Below, piece by piece: positions 43,649 through 52,073 of a stretch of 64,000 nt of DNA. The position numbers were made by a program, and so were the translations under genes. Below the pieces are notes generated by a model. That model worked only from the letters and a program-made list of their open reading frames with translations. It searched no databases and was not told the origin of the DNA. Every line of letters begins with the position of its first letter. Position 1 is the first letter of the stretch. Location of the stretch: contig NZ_JADYWF010000001.1 of the NCBI RefSeq assembly GCF_015864945.1, positions 62,378 through 126,377 on the forward strand. Reading direction: 5' to 3'. This stretch comes from Salinibacterium sp. NG253 (GTDB lineage Bacteria; Actinomycetota; Actinomycetes; Actinomycetales; Microbacteriaceae).

Positions 43649-43809
43649 GGCAACTCCTTTGGCACCGGTAGGTGGTCTACTCCACTCTAGCGAGGTCAGG
43701 CTCGCCTAACCACGTGCGCATTGGCGCGTGAGAAAATTTGCACCCGTTTGTGGGGTACGTTCCGGCAAACGGTAGAGTGGGGAGTCCCGCGACGAGGAAT
43801 TGAGGTGCC

Positions 43810-44493
43810 ATGTTCTATTGGTTTATGAAGAATCTGGTTGCCGGTCCCATCTTGAAGACCGTCTTCCGTCCGTGGGTTTCCGGTCTTGAGAACGTTCCTC
43901 GCAAGGGCGGCGTCATCTTGGCGAGCAATCACTTGTCGTTCATCGACTCGGTGTTCCTGCCGCTCATCATGGACCGACGCATCTTCTTTCTCGCCAAGAG
44001 TGACTATTTCACTGGGCGTGGCATTAAGGGCTGGCTCTCGCGTGCGTTCTTTAACGGCACGGGGATGCTGCCGATTGACCGTTCCGGCGGCAAAGCTTCA
44101 GAGGCATCGCTCAACACCGGCCTAGCGGTTTTGGCTCGTGGAGAGGTACTCGGCATCTATCCCGAGGGAACGCGCAGCCCCGACGGCAAGATGTATCGCG
44201 GCCGTACTGGAGTCGCACGCATGATTCTTGAAGGCCATGTGCCGGTTGTTCCTGTCGCGATGATCGACACTGAAAAGGTCATGCCCATCGGCACGAAGAT
44301 CCCTCGCATGGGCCGCATCGGAATTGTCTTCGGTGAGCCGCTCGACTTCAGCCGTTTCGAGGGCATGGAGGGTGACCGGTTCATCCTTCGCTCGATCACT
44401 GACGAGATCATGTATGAACTCAACCGCATTAGCGGTCAGGAGTATGTGGATGTCTATGCCACCTCGGTGAAGGACCGCGCCGCACGTCGTTAG
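43810..44493 (+). CDS. plsC: 1-acylglycerol-3-phosphate acyltransferase-like protein
   Basis: 227 residues. PlsC motifs: I ASNHLSFIDSVFL (H-x4-D), II near GTGMLPIDRS, III YPEGTRSPDG, IV PVVPVAMIDT. It adds the second acyl chain to lysophosphatidate or a related acceptor. GAGGTG precedes ATG 43810; TAGAGT at 43773-43778 may be its -10. The C-terminal part lacks a membrane helix. Confidence 0.92.
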   Translation: MFYWFMKNLVAGPILKTVFRPWVSGLENVPRKGGVILASNHLSFIDSVFLPLIMDRRIFFLAKSDYFTGRGIKGWLSRAFFNGTGMLPIDRSGGKASEASLNTGLAVLARGEVLGIYPEGTRSPDGKMYRGRTGVARMILEGHVPVVPVAMIDTEKVMPIGTKIPRMGRIGIVFGEPLDFSRFEGMEGDRFILRSITDEIMYELNRISGQEYVDVYATSVKDRAARR

Positions 44494-44633
44494 TAACGGC
44501 GGGCTATTCACCGAAGCGTCTCGCCGTGCAGCAGTGCTGTAACGGTGACACTCAGCACCCACTTGTGCCGGTAGGCTCATAGTGGGTCACAAACCCGTTC
44601 ATTTTCGCTGTAATTGTATGAAGGAAACTCCTC

Positions 44634-46004
44634 GTGGTCGACCCGTCAGAACCAGTCGTGCTTGCTGATCCCGCCGTGATTGCGGGTCTAGACAACTGGC
44701 GCACGCTCCCCATCAAACAGCAGCCACAGTGGCCCGATGCCGACGCCGTTGGCGAAGCATCCAGCAAGATTGCGTCGCTGCCGCCCCTGGTTTTCGCGGG
44801 CGAAGTAGATCGTCTGCGCACGCGTCTCGCGCGTGCGGCTCAGGGCGAAGCGTTCCTCTTGCAGGGCGGTGACTGTGCCGAGACTTTTGCGGGCGCGACT
44901 GCGCAGCAGATCAGCGATCGTGTCAAGACGATCCTGCAGATGGCTGTTGTGCTGACGTATGGTGCCTCGAAGCCCATCGTAAAGATGGGCCGCATGGCCG
45001 GCCAGTTCGCTAAGCCTCGGTCGAGCGACACTGAGACACGCGGCGACGTCACGTTGCCGGCCTACCGCGGCGACATCGTCAACGGTTACGACTTCACGCC
45101 GGAGTCCCGCACTGCTGATCCTGCTCGTCTGGTTGAGGGTTACCACACGGCAGCCTCGACCCTGAACCTCATCCGTGCGTTCACGCAGGGTGGCTTTGCT
45201 GACCTTCGTCAGGTTCATTCGTGGAACAAGGGCTTCGCTGCCAACCCGGCGAATCGCCAGTACGAGAGCCTTGCTAAAGAGATCGACAAGGCAGTGCGCT
45301 TCATGGAAGCAGCGGGAGCCGACTTCGACGAACTCAAGCGCACCGAGTTCTACTCGAGCCACGAGGGTCTCCTCATGGACTACGAGCGTCCGATGACGCG
45401 CATTGATTCGCGCACCGGCACGCCGTACAACACGAGCGCCCACTTCTTGTGGATCGGGGAGCGCACGCGCGACCTCGATGGTGCTCACATCGACTACTTC
45501 TCGCGACTGCGTAACCCGATCGGCGTCAAGCTCGGTCCGACTACGACGCCCGAGACCATGAAGCAGCTCATCGACAAGCTTGACCCTGAGCGCGAGCCTG
45601 GCCGTCTGACCTTCATCACCCGCATGGGCGCTGGCAAGGTTCGCGACGCGCTCCCGCCTCTGCTTGAGGCCATCAAGGAGATGGACGCGACGCCGCTGTG
45701 GATCACCGACCCGATGCACGGCAACGGGCTCACCACACCCACTGGCTACAAGACCCGTCGTTTCGACGATGTTGTTGATGAGGTCAAGGGCTTCTTCGAG
45801 TCGCACCGCGCTGCGGGAACCTACCCCGGTGGTATCCACATTGAACTCACTGGCGACGATGTCACGGAGTGCCTGGGCGGTTCAGAGCAGATCGATGAGG
45901 CTACTCTTGCGACTCGCTACGAGTCGCTGTGTGACCCGCGACTCAACCACATGCAGTCACTTGAACTCGCTTTCTTGGTAGCCGAGGAGCTTCGCGCTTT
46001 CTAG
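44634..46004 (+). CDS. aroG: class II DAHP synthase
   Basis: 456 residues from GTG 44634 (AAGGAAA upstream). Class II (plant/actinobacterial type) 3-deoxy-D-arabino-heptulosonate-7-phosphate synthase: LDNWRTLPIKQQPQWPD, FLLQGGDCAETF with the metal-binding cysteine, KMGRMAGQFAKPRS, EFYSSHEGLL and HIELTGDDVTECLGG. It starts the shikimate pathway. In Mycobacterium tuberculosis aroG, pknL and Rv2175c are also neighbours, as here. An intrinsic terminator follows. Confidence 0.97.
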   Translation: MVDPSEPVVLADPAVIAGLDNWRTLPIKQQPQWPDADAVGEASSKIASLPPLVFAGEVDRLRTRLARAAQGEAFLLQGGDCAETFAGATAQQISDRVKTILQMAVVLTYGASKPIVKMGRMAGQFAKPRSSDTETRGDVTLPAYRGDIVNGYDFTPESRTADPARLVEGYHTAASTLNLIRAFTQGGFADLRQVHSWNKGFAANPANRQYESLAKEIDKAVRFMEAAGADFDELKRTEFYSSHEGLLMDYERPMTRIDSRTGTPYNTSAHFLWIGERTRDLDGAHIDYFSRLRNPIGVKLGPTTTPETMKQLIDKLDPEREPGRLTFITRMGAGKVRDALPPLLEAIKEMDATPLWITDPMHGNGLTTPTGYKTRRFDDVVDEVKGFFESHRAAGTYPGGIHIELTGDDVTECLGGSEQIDEATLATRYESLCDPRLNHMQSLELAFLVAEELRAF

Positions 46005-46012
46005 CACCACTG

Positions 46013-46070
46013 AAAACGCCCGCCATCCCCGCACTCTCTCAGGAGAGTGTCACGGGTGCCGGGCGTTTTT
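46013..46070 (+). terminator. intrinsic terminator after aroG
   Basis: AAAACGCCCG at 46013-46022 pairs with CGGGCGTTTT at 46060-46069; inside, CACTCTC pairs with GAGAGTG. A T-run follows, and because the left arm starts with A residues it may also work for the convergent kinase gene. Confidence 0.8.
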
Positions 46071-46119
46071 CGCGGTGTAGCGAGCCACAGCCCACTTGAC
46101 GCTGTGGCGGGAACCGAAG

Positions 46120-48093
46120 CTAGATCTGCGGACCGTAAACGGTGACTTCAGAGCCGCGCTTGATCGCCTCGCCCGCTGACGGGTCGGTGCCGGAAACTAT
46201 GGCGAGGCCGGAACCCCAGAACCCCTGCGGCAGGTCGGTCTCGACGTTGACGATGAAGTCGAGTTCCTCGAGCTCCGCGATGGCCCCATTGATTGTCTCT
46301 CCGGAAACGTCGGGCACCTGCACGAGGTCCGGGCCCTTCGAGATGATCAGGGTCGCAGTATCGCCTTCGCGGAATGTGCGGGCAACCCCATCCGCATTCT
46401 TTTCGGAGTCGATGGCAACCACGGTACCTTCTTGGCAGTCGCTGAATACTTGGATGCCGGTATCGGCGTTCAGCCCGACTCCGGCAAGGGTTTGCGTTGC
46501 TTCGTCGACGGTAGAGCACGTGACATCGGGCAGCGCGCCTGCGGAGATAACGAGGGTTACGTCTTGAAGCTCGCCGTAATTTTCGGCTCCGAGAATTGAT
46601 GCGGAGTCTGCACCAAGCACATCAACGACGAGACCCGCCGCGATATCGCTGTCGAACTGTTTGATGATGGGCTCGACAAGGGTGAAGGGGGCTGCTTCGA
46701 TAGCAGCGCGCGCTTCTTCTTCTGTCATTCCAGAGAAGTCAGGCACAGCGAGTGGGCGCGGCCCCTGCGAGATCAGTAGCTGCACGGGAGAGCCGTTCGG
46801 CACGCTCGCACCCACTTCTGGAGCGGAGTTCGCCACAAGGTCGACCGCGACCACTGGGTCGAAGGTTTCGCCGAGTTCATCGCTGACGACGAGCCCAAGG
46901 TCTTCCAAGATTGCTTGGGCTTCTTCGGGCGTTGCATTGCGGATGCTGTCAGGAATCGTCACTTGTGAGCCGGGGCCAGCCCCGAAGTACCAGCCAGCAC
47001 CGGCTGCACCACCGACGAGCAGAACGATGAGGACGAGCAGCCACCAGCCGCGTGACTTTCGTTTCGTCGCGCGGGTCGACAGCGTGGTGGTGTTCTCGGA
47101 CACTTGGGTCGGAGCCGGAGCGGCAACCTGCTGAAGCTCTGCGCCGAATACCTGGGTGTCTGCCGTCGAGTTCTGTGGTTCTTCCGCCGGAGCGCTCGGG
47201 AGCACCATCGTTCGCTGAACTGCAGTGGATGCCGTGGGCGGCAGCGCGGTCATGAGCGAACTGTGCGTTTGGTACAGCTGGTCGAGCAGCACTCGTGCGT
47301 CTTTGGGGCGGTCATCCGGCTCGCGCGCGGTCGCCCAGAGCACGAGATCGTCGAGTTCTGCGGGAACGAGGTGGTTGCGTGAGCTGGGGCTCGGCACGGC
47401 GTCATTGGCGTGCTGATAAGCAATCTGCATGGGTTGCTCACCCTTGAAGGGTTGCTCGCCCACGAGCATTTCGTACATCATGATGCCGACGGCGTAGATG
47501 TCGCTGCGGGTGTCAGCGAGTCCACGAGTCACAAGTTCGGGGGAGAGATACGCGATTGTCCCGAGCAGTGAGGCGCCGGTAGCGGTGTTGGCGCTAGCGG
47601 CACGGGCGAGTCCGAAGTCGGCGATCTTGATGCGGCCGTCGTCGGCGAGTAACACGTTCTCTGGTTTGAGGTCGCGGTGAACGATGCCAGCTTTGTGGGC
47701 GGCGGCGAGGCCGGCGAGCACGGCTTCCATAATGTCGAGCGTCTGCTCGGTTGTGAGGATGCGGTGTTCGAGCAGCAGATCGCGCAGAGTGATGCCGGGC
47801 AGGTATTCCATTACCAAGTAGGCCATGTCGCTGTCTTGCCCTTGGTCGAAGACGTTGACGACGTTGGGGTGGGCCAACCGTGCTGAGGATCGAGCCTCTT
47901 GAACGAAGCGTTCCTTGAACTTGCTGTCGTCGGCAAGGTGGCCGTGCATTACCTTGATGGCGACTTTGCGTTCGAGCCGTTGGTCGGTGGCAAGGTACAC
48001 GGTTGCCATGCCGCCACGCGCGATGCGCGAACGAATCTGATACCGACCGTCGAGCAGACGGCCGATCATCGGATCAGTAGAGTTCGCATTCAC
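46120..48093 (-). CDS. pknL: PknL-like Ser/Thr protein kinase with four PASTA domains
   Basis: 657 residues from GTG 48093. Kinase domain 1-280: RGGMATVYLA, VAIK (Lys47), HRDLKPEN (residues 139-146), DFG (159-161), GTIAYLSPE. A Thr/Ala-rich juxtamembrane linker is followed by one membrane helix at 349-370 and an outer region of about 285 residues with four PASTA repeats, which bind muropeptides or lipid II. The position between aroG and an Rv2175c-like gene marks it as PknL; mycobacterial PknL has no PASTA domains, corynebacterial PknL does. TAGACT six bases upstream suggests a leaderless message. Confidence 0.92.
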   Translation of the reverse strand: MNANSTDPMIGRLLDGRYQIRSRIARGGMATVYLATDQRLERKVAIKVMHGHLADDSKFKERFVQEARSSARLAHPNVVNVFDQGQDSDMAYLVMEYLPGITLRDLLLEHRILTTEQTLDIMEAVLAGLAAAHKAGIVHRDLKPENVLLADDGRIKIADFGLARAASANTATGASLLGTIAYLSPELVTRGLADTRSDIYAVGIMMYEMLVGEQPFKGEQPMQIAYQHANDAVPSPSSRNHLVPAELDDLVLWATAREPDDRPKDARVLLDQLYQTHSSLMTALPPTASTAVQRTMVLPSAPAEEPQNSTADTQVFGAELQQVAAPAPTQVSENTTTLSTRATKRKSRGWWLLVLIVLLVGGAAGAGWYFGAGPGSQVTIPDSIRNATPEEAQAILEDLGLVVSDELGETFDPVVAVDLVANSAPEVGASVPNGSPVQLLISQGPRPLAVPDFSGMTEEEARAAIEAAPFTLVEPIIKQFDSDIAAGLVVDVLGADSASILGAENYGELQDVTLVISAGALPDVTCSTVDEATQTLAGVGLNADTGIQVFSDCQEGTVVAIDSEKNADGVARTFREGDTATLIISKGPDLVQVPDVSGETINGAIAELEELDFIVNVETDLPQGFWGSGLAIVSGTDPSAGEAIKRGSEVTVYGPQI

Positions 48094-48099
48094 CTTCAG

Positions 48100-48105
48100 A
48101 GTCTA
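48100..48105 (-). promoter_or_regulatory. leaderless -10 hexamer
   Basis: TAGACT on the minus strand, six bases before GTG 48093. Confidence 0.65.
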
Positions 48106-48151
48106 AAGTTCTGAGCTTCGAGAGTGCCGCTAGACACGGCTATTCTGGCGC

Positions 48152-49621
48152 TTAGCCGAGCTGTTCTAGCCAAGATCGGGCGGATGTCTCCCATTTTGCG
48201 TATGCATCAGGGTGCGCTGAGATTTGAACGGCCTGTGCTGCTTGGGTCAGGCTCATGTTCTGCCAGCCCGAGATTTCCAACAATCCGCGCGTGATTCCCT
48301 TGTTGGGGTTGCTCGATCCGCCGTAGAACAGCCGCGCCGCATAAGACGGTGTGGTGAGTTGGCTGACAGTTCCCCAGCCTGAGCTTGGGCGCTGTTGGAA
48401 GAGGCCGACAGAGTCGCGGTCACCCCAGGTGAGGTTGCGCAAGCTCGACTCTTGCATGGCGGTGGCGAGCGCAATTGTGATGCCGTAGTCGGAGACGCCA
48501 AGATCGCGGCCGACTTGAATGATCACTTGGGCGTTCGCACGCATTTCAGAGTTGAGGTAGGTGACACTTCCGCCGGTGCTGGCGAGTACAGAGCTTGACG
48601 AGGGGATCGTCAGTTTGTCCCCGATGTAAATCACGGTTGACGAGGTTAGGCCGTTTGCGTCGAGTAGCGCTTGAGTGGAGATTCCGGCGCGCGATGCGAT
48701 GGAGGAGGCGGTGTCACCAGAAACGACTAGGTAGGTGCTTCCCTCGACAGGAGCCGGGGCCGTTTCAGCGATAGGCGCTGGTTCGGACTCTGGTTCCACG
48801 ACGGGGGCTGGGGCTTCGACCTCAACCTCGACTTCGGTGGGAGTCTCGACGACATCCGCTGCGGCATCCTCGGTGACGATTGATGACGCGTTCTCGCTAG
48901 GGGCGTCGTCGTCGGCGGTGAAATCGTACTCTTCGGTTTCCTGGCTGGGGGAACTCAAGTTGCCGGGAACTATCAGCAGCTGTCCCGGGTAGATGATGCT
49001 CGACCAGCCGAGACCGTTTGCTGACATCACTGAAATCGTTGAGACGCCAAATTTGTGGGCGATGCCGCTGATCGTGTCACCAGCGACGATCGTGTACTGA
49101 CCGTTGGTGGTTTTGACGTGGTTCACGCTGGGGACGGTATTGACGACGTCCTTCGTCAGCTTGAGCTCTTGTCCGGGGAAGATCATTGATGACCAGCTCA
49201 GCCCGTTCAATGCCAAGACGGATGCTGTGGAGAGTCCATAGCGCGAGGCGATGTCGCTGACAGTATCGCCTTCAGCAACGCGGTAGCTCGCCGGAGCGGG
49301 CCCGATGATTGTGGTTGAAGCTTCGCTGATCGTCGTAGTTGCTACCCGAGTCGGCTTGGCGGCGCGTTCCGTCGAAAGTCGGGGATCGTCAGGCGTTTTA
49401 GCGTTGACGGGTTCTACTGGCCCGGTGAGGTTGAACGTCGCAGCGGCGAGTGACCCGACCAAGAGAACGGGAACGGTATTCATGACGCCACGGTTGACGC
49501 GGGCGCGCTGTTGAGCGATGCGTCGAGCTCGATCAGGTGATCCGACGGATGCTGCGGGCACTAGCCCCGCAAAAACGGTCGAAGCAATGTTGTCTGTGTC
49601 GTCAATTGTGAAATGTGTCAT
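48152..49621 (-). CDS. secreted LysM cell-wall protein with lysozyme-like C-terminal domain
   Basis: 489 residues. An internal hydrophobic stretch (residues 48-65) acts as signal anchor. LysM repeats at about 113-155, 176-219 and 297-340 (each with V-x-x-GDT-x-S-x-IA) bind peptidoglycan; an acidic Pro/Glu/Val linker (225-295) separates the second and third. The last 130 residues (ITIALATAMQESSLRNLTWG with candidate catalytic Glu391, then VGLFQQRPSSGWGT) look like a goose-lysozyme/transglycosylase-type domain common in actinobacteria. AGGAAG precedes ATG 49621. A promoter and a phased triple repeat lie upstream. Confidence 0.88.
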   Translation of the reverse strand: MTHFTIDDTDNIASTVFAGLVPAASVGSPDRARRIAQQRARVNRGVMNTVPVLLVGSLAAATFNLTGPVEPVNAKTPDDPRLSTERAAKPTRVATTTISEASTTIIGPAPASYRVAEGDTVSDIASRYGLSTASVLALNGLSWSSMIFPGQELKLTKDVVNTVPSVNHVKTTNGQYTIVAGDTISGIAHKFGVSTISVMSANGLGWSSIIYPGQLLIVPGNLSSPSQETEEYDFTADDDAPSENASSIVTEDAAADVVETPTEVEVEVEAPAPVVEPESEPAPIAETAPAPVEGSTYLVVSGDTASSIASRAGISTQALLDANGLTSSTVIYIGDKLTIPSSSSVLASTGGSVTYLNSEMRANAQVIIQVGRDLGVSDYGITIALATAMQESSLRNLTWGDRDSVGLFQQRPSSGWGTVSQLTTPSYAARLFYGGSSNPNKGITRGLLEISGWQNMSLTQAAQAVQISAHPDAYAKWETSARSWLEQLG

Positions 49622-49681
49622 GGCGTTCTTCCTGCTCCCGGCCCCGAGAAGGTACATGTGATCACTGAGATCACCGGCTCA

Positions 49682-49710
49682 ACGCTGTCACAGAAGCTTA
49701 TTAGTGTCAA
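49682..49710 (-). promoter_or_regulatory. promoter of the LysM gene
   Basis: On the minus strand TTGACA (49710-49705), 17 bases, then CAGCGT (49687-49682). The leader to ATG 49621 is about 55 bases. Confidence 0.6.
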
Positions 49711-49724
49711 CCATTGTGGCTAGT

Positions 49725-49747
49725 GTGACTGATGTGACTGGTGTTAC
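49725..49747. promoter_or_regulatory. three GTNAC direct repeats, 9-bp phased (MtrA-like site)
   Basis: On the plus strand GTGAC at 49725, GTGAC at 49734 and GTTAC at 49743; on the minus strand they read GTAAC, GTCAC, GTCAC, and the block ends 14 bases upstream of TTGACA. MtrA response-regulator sites have been described as direct repeats of such half-sites. Confidence 0.5.
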
Positions 49748-49813
49748 CTAAGTTCACTAATGAATATTCTGGGTATGCCGTGCGAACTGTCAGGTTTAAC
49801 TCCTGGGTCGTGG

Positions 49814-49819
49814 CAGTCT
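49814..49819 (+). promoter_or_regulatory. candidate leaderless -10 hexamer
   Basis: CAGTCT, six bases before GTG 49826 of the Rv2175c-like gene. Confidence 0.45.
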
Positions 49820-49825
49820 TAACGT

Positions 49826-50167
49826 GTGACTGAATCACCCACCATCAACTGGCTTACTGTTCCAGACCTCACCGAGCTCCTCGGACTCAAGGTGAGCCAA
49901 GTGCGTCGCCTCATTGAGGAAGGCGCCCTCCTCGCGAGCAAAATCGATGGAGTGTGGCAGGTTCCCGACGTATTCATCGTCGACGGATCGCCGCTGCGCG
50001 AACTGAGGGGCACCGTAATCGTTCTTTCGGACGCCGGATTCTCGTCCGATGAATCAATGAACTGGTTGCTCACTAGCGAGCCGAGTTTGGGCGTCGCGCC
50101 CGTTGAGGCTCTCCGAGCTGGTCGCAAGGCTGAAGTTCGCCGTGTCGCTCAGGCCCTCGGTTTCTAA
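49826..50167 (+). CDS. Rv2175c-family DNA-binding protein
   Basis: 113 residues. The winged-helix part reads WLTVPDLTELLGLKVSQVRR, then LIEEGALLASKIDGVWQVPD; the C-terminal half (RELRGTVIVLSDAGFSSDES) is the Rv2175c-specific domain. In mycobacteria Rv2175c is a substrate of PknL, and the kinase gene is two genes away here, so the pair is probably functional. GTG 49826 carries no ribosome site; a CAGTCT hexamer supports a leaderless start. Confidence 0.9.
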   Translation: MTESPTINWLTVPDLTELLGLKVSQVRRLIEEGALLASKIDGVWQVPDVFIVDGSPLRELRGTVIVLSDAGFSSDESMNWLLTSEPSLGVAPVEALRAGRKAEVRRVAQALGF

Positions 50168-50253
50168 GCACGCTCAGCGCGGCAGCGCACTAGTGCACGG
50201 GCGGCCACACTCTGTGGCGCCCAGCGCTCTAATCGCTCGAGCTCACTAGCGCC

Positions 50254-51372
50254 CTAGAACGATCGCGTTGTAGCGGCTTCGGCCAATTCGAGGAGGCGGG
50301 CACGCGCCGTCGGCGCGAGGTTTGCTGTCTCGATTGCCTCACACGCGCGTTCGAGGTTGCGGGCGATAACCTTCTCTACCTTTGCGACAGCACCAGATTC
50401 TTCGAGCGTTGAACGAATCATGTTCACTTGCTCATCGCTGAGATCGGGGTCGCCGAGCAGCTCGTCCAGGATGGCGTTGGCGCTGGTCGAGAGTTTTTCG
50501 CGAGCGATCGCAATGATTGCTGTGCGCTTGCCTTCGCGCAGGTCGTCGCCGGCGGGCTTGCCCGTCACTTCGGGATCTCCGAAAATGCCGAGCACGTCAT
50601 CGCGCAGTTGGAACGCAACGCCAAGGGGAAGCCCGAAGCTGCGGAGCGCAGCCATTTGCTCGTCGGTGCCGGCACCCAGACTGGCGCCGAGCGCGAGCGG
50701 GGCCTCAACGCTGTACTTCGCAGACTTGTAGATTAAGACACGCTGCGCACGGTCGAGGGCTTCTGACTCGGGGTAGCTTGCCCACGCGCTCTCATCGTGG
50801 ATGTCTAAAAACTGCCCAGCCATGACCTCTGTGCGCATCGTCATGAATTCCTTGCGCGCCGCCAGAGCTGAGGGGCGGGGGAGCGTAGCGATACCGCGCC
50901 CTAAGAGCTCGTCGCTCCAGCCCAAGAGCAAATCTCCGAGCAGGAGTGCGGATGATTCTCCGTATGCTTCGGCACTGCCACTCCATCCGCCGTCGATGTG
51001 CATTTTTTCGAAGCGGCGATGAGCGGAAGGCGCACCGCGGCGGGTGTCGGAGCGATCCATGATGTCGTCGTGCACGAGTGCTGCCGCGTGGAAGAGTTCG
51101 AGGGCGGATGCCGAAAGCAACACACCCGTGAGGTCTTTACTCGCGGAGTTCTCAGCGAAGGGGTCGTCAGACGAGGAGAGACCGGCGACTGATTGCCATC
51201 CCCAGTAACAGAACAGCGCCCGAAAACGCTTGCCGCCCGCGAGAAGCCCACCACCGACGTCGGTGAGGGCTGTCAACTCGGGGGCGATCGCATTAAGTTC
51301 ATCGCGCTTCTCGGTGAGAAACTCGTCGATTTTCAGCTGGACAAGGTCAACTAACTGGTTACTCTCAGGCAC
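50254..51372 (-). CDS. polyprenyl (geranylgeranyl/farnesyl-type) diphosphate synthase
   Basis: 372 residues. First aspartate-rich motif LVHDDIMDRSDTRRG, second QLRDDVLGIFGDPEVTGKPA, with GKRFRALFCYWG near the N-terminus. It condenses isopentenyl diphosphate units; chain length cannot be set from sequence alone, and carotenoid, quinone or cell-wall lipid precursors are all possible. In mycobacteria idsA2 sits in the same neighbourhood. TAGGCT six bases before GTG 51372 suggests a leaderless transcript. Confidence 0.92.
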   Translation of the reverse strand: MPESNQLVDLVQLKIDEFLTEKRDELNAIAPELTALTDVGGGLLAGGKRFRALFCYWGWQSVAGLSSSDDPFAENSASKDLTGVLLSASALELFHAAALVHDDIMDRSDTRRGAPSAHRRFEKMHIDGGWSGSAEAYGESSALLLGDLLLGWSDELLGRGIATLPRPSALAARKEFMTMRTEVMAGQFLDIHDESAWASYPESEALDRAQRVLIYKSAKYSVEAPLALGASLGAGTDEQMAALRSFGLPLGVAFQLRDDVLGIFGDPEVTGKPAGDDLREGKRTAIIAIAREKLSTSANAILDELLGDPDLSDEQVNMIRSTLEESGAVAKVEKVIARNLERACEAIETANLAPTARARLLELAEAATTRSF

Positions 51373-51378
51373 CCGTCT

Positions 51379-51384
51379 AGCCTA
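51379..51384 (-). promoter_or_regulatory. leaderless -10 hexamer
   Basis: TAGGCT on the minus strand, six bases before GTG 51372. Confidence 0.6.
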
Positions 51385-51445
51385 CCTAGTGAATGGAGGC
51401 GTACTATAGAGATCTAGCCGTGAATCCCAGAGAGAGGGGAACGGA

Positions 51446-51829
51446 ATGCCGCTTTCAGAGCAAGAGCAGCGGGCCCTCGACGAGATGGAGCGCAGCCTCT
51501 ATCAAAACGATGCCGATTTCGTCAGCGCAGTCAGCCCCCGCAAAGGTAAGCCCAACTATCGAATGATGGTTGTTGGCGTGCTTGTCGGGGTCGCCGGAAT
51601 CATTGCGTTACTGACGGGTGTCATCATCCAGCAGCCTCTTGTCGGCGTGCTTGGGTTCGTCGTCATGTTTGTTGGTGTGTTGCTTTTCGTAGCGCCACCG
51701 CGTGCCGGAGACGCCGACGAAATGCCTGAACCGTCATCTGCCTCGTCTGGCCGCTCGGCTAAGCGCGGCACCTCGTTTATGGACACGATCAACCAGCGTT
51801 GGGATCGCCGCCAGGACGGCAATAGCTAG
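51446..51829 (+). CDS. DUF3040 membrane protein
   Basis: 127 residues, PF11239: MPLSEQEQRALDEMERSLYQ is the family's start. Two adjacent hydrophobic helices fill residues 40-85; the tail is polar. It commonly stands directly before mraZ in actinobacteria, as here, and a role near cell division or envelope is supposed but not shown. GAGGGGAA precedes ATG 51446; a strong terminator follows, so it is a separate unit from the dcw cluster. Confidence 0.93.
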   Translation: MPLSEQEQRALDEMERSLYQNDADFVSAVSPRKGKPNYRMMVVGVLVGVAGIIALLTGVIIQQPLVGVLGFVVMFVGVLLFVAPPRAGDADEMPEPSSASSGRSAKRGTSFMDTINQRWDRRQDGNS

Positions 51830-51849
51830 CTCCCACTCCCTCCACTTTC

Positions 51850-51880
51850 AAGGACCAGCCTTCGGGCTGGTCCTTTTTTT
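51850..51880 (+). terminator. intrinsic terminator after the DUF3040 gene
   Basis: AAGGACCAGCC, loop TTCG, then GGCTGGTCC and a run of seven T. It seals the DUF3040 unit from the mraZ operon. Confidence 0.92.
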
Positions 51881-52008
51881 GTGCCCTGATTGGGGTTGAC
51901 GACCCACAATCGGTCATTTTCGCTCCATTTTCCTCCACCCCAAAATTCCTTGTAATTGCTGGGCTCTGTGGATAACTTTCACGCAGTTTGCCGAAAAACC
52001 TTAGATAT

Positions 52009-52032
52009 GTGGTTGAAAGTGGAGTAAAGTGG
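52009..52032 (+). promoter_or_regulatory. MraZ operator (three GTGG repeats, 10-bp phased)
   Basis: GTGG occurs at 52009, 52019 and 52029, exactly one helical turn apart, the arrangement bound by the MraZ ring in other bacteria. TAGATAT just upstream (52002-52008) may be the -10. Confidence 0.75.
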
Positions 52033-52073
52033 AGGCAACCAGAATCCGGGCCGGAGATTGAGGGGAGGGCGCC

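Noticed and set aside
44688-45839. 383-codon minus-strand open frame inside aroG.
   Set aside because: Antisense shadow; no family resemblance.
49622-49825. Possible c-di-AMP (ydaO) riboswitch before the LysM gene.
   Set aside because: The leader is only about 55 bases after the visible promoter, too short for that element; the upstream part is better explained as a protein-binding repeat.
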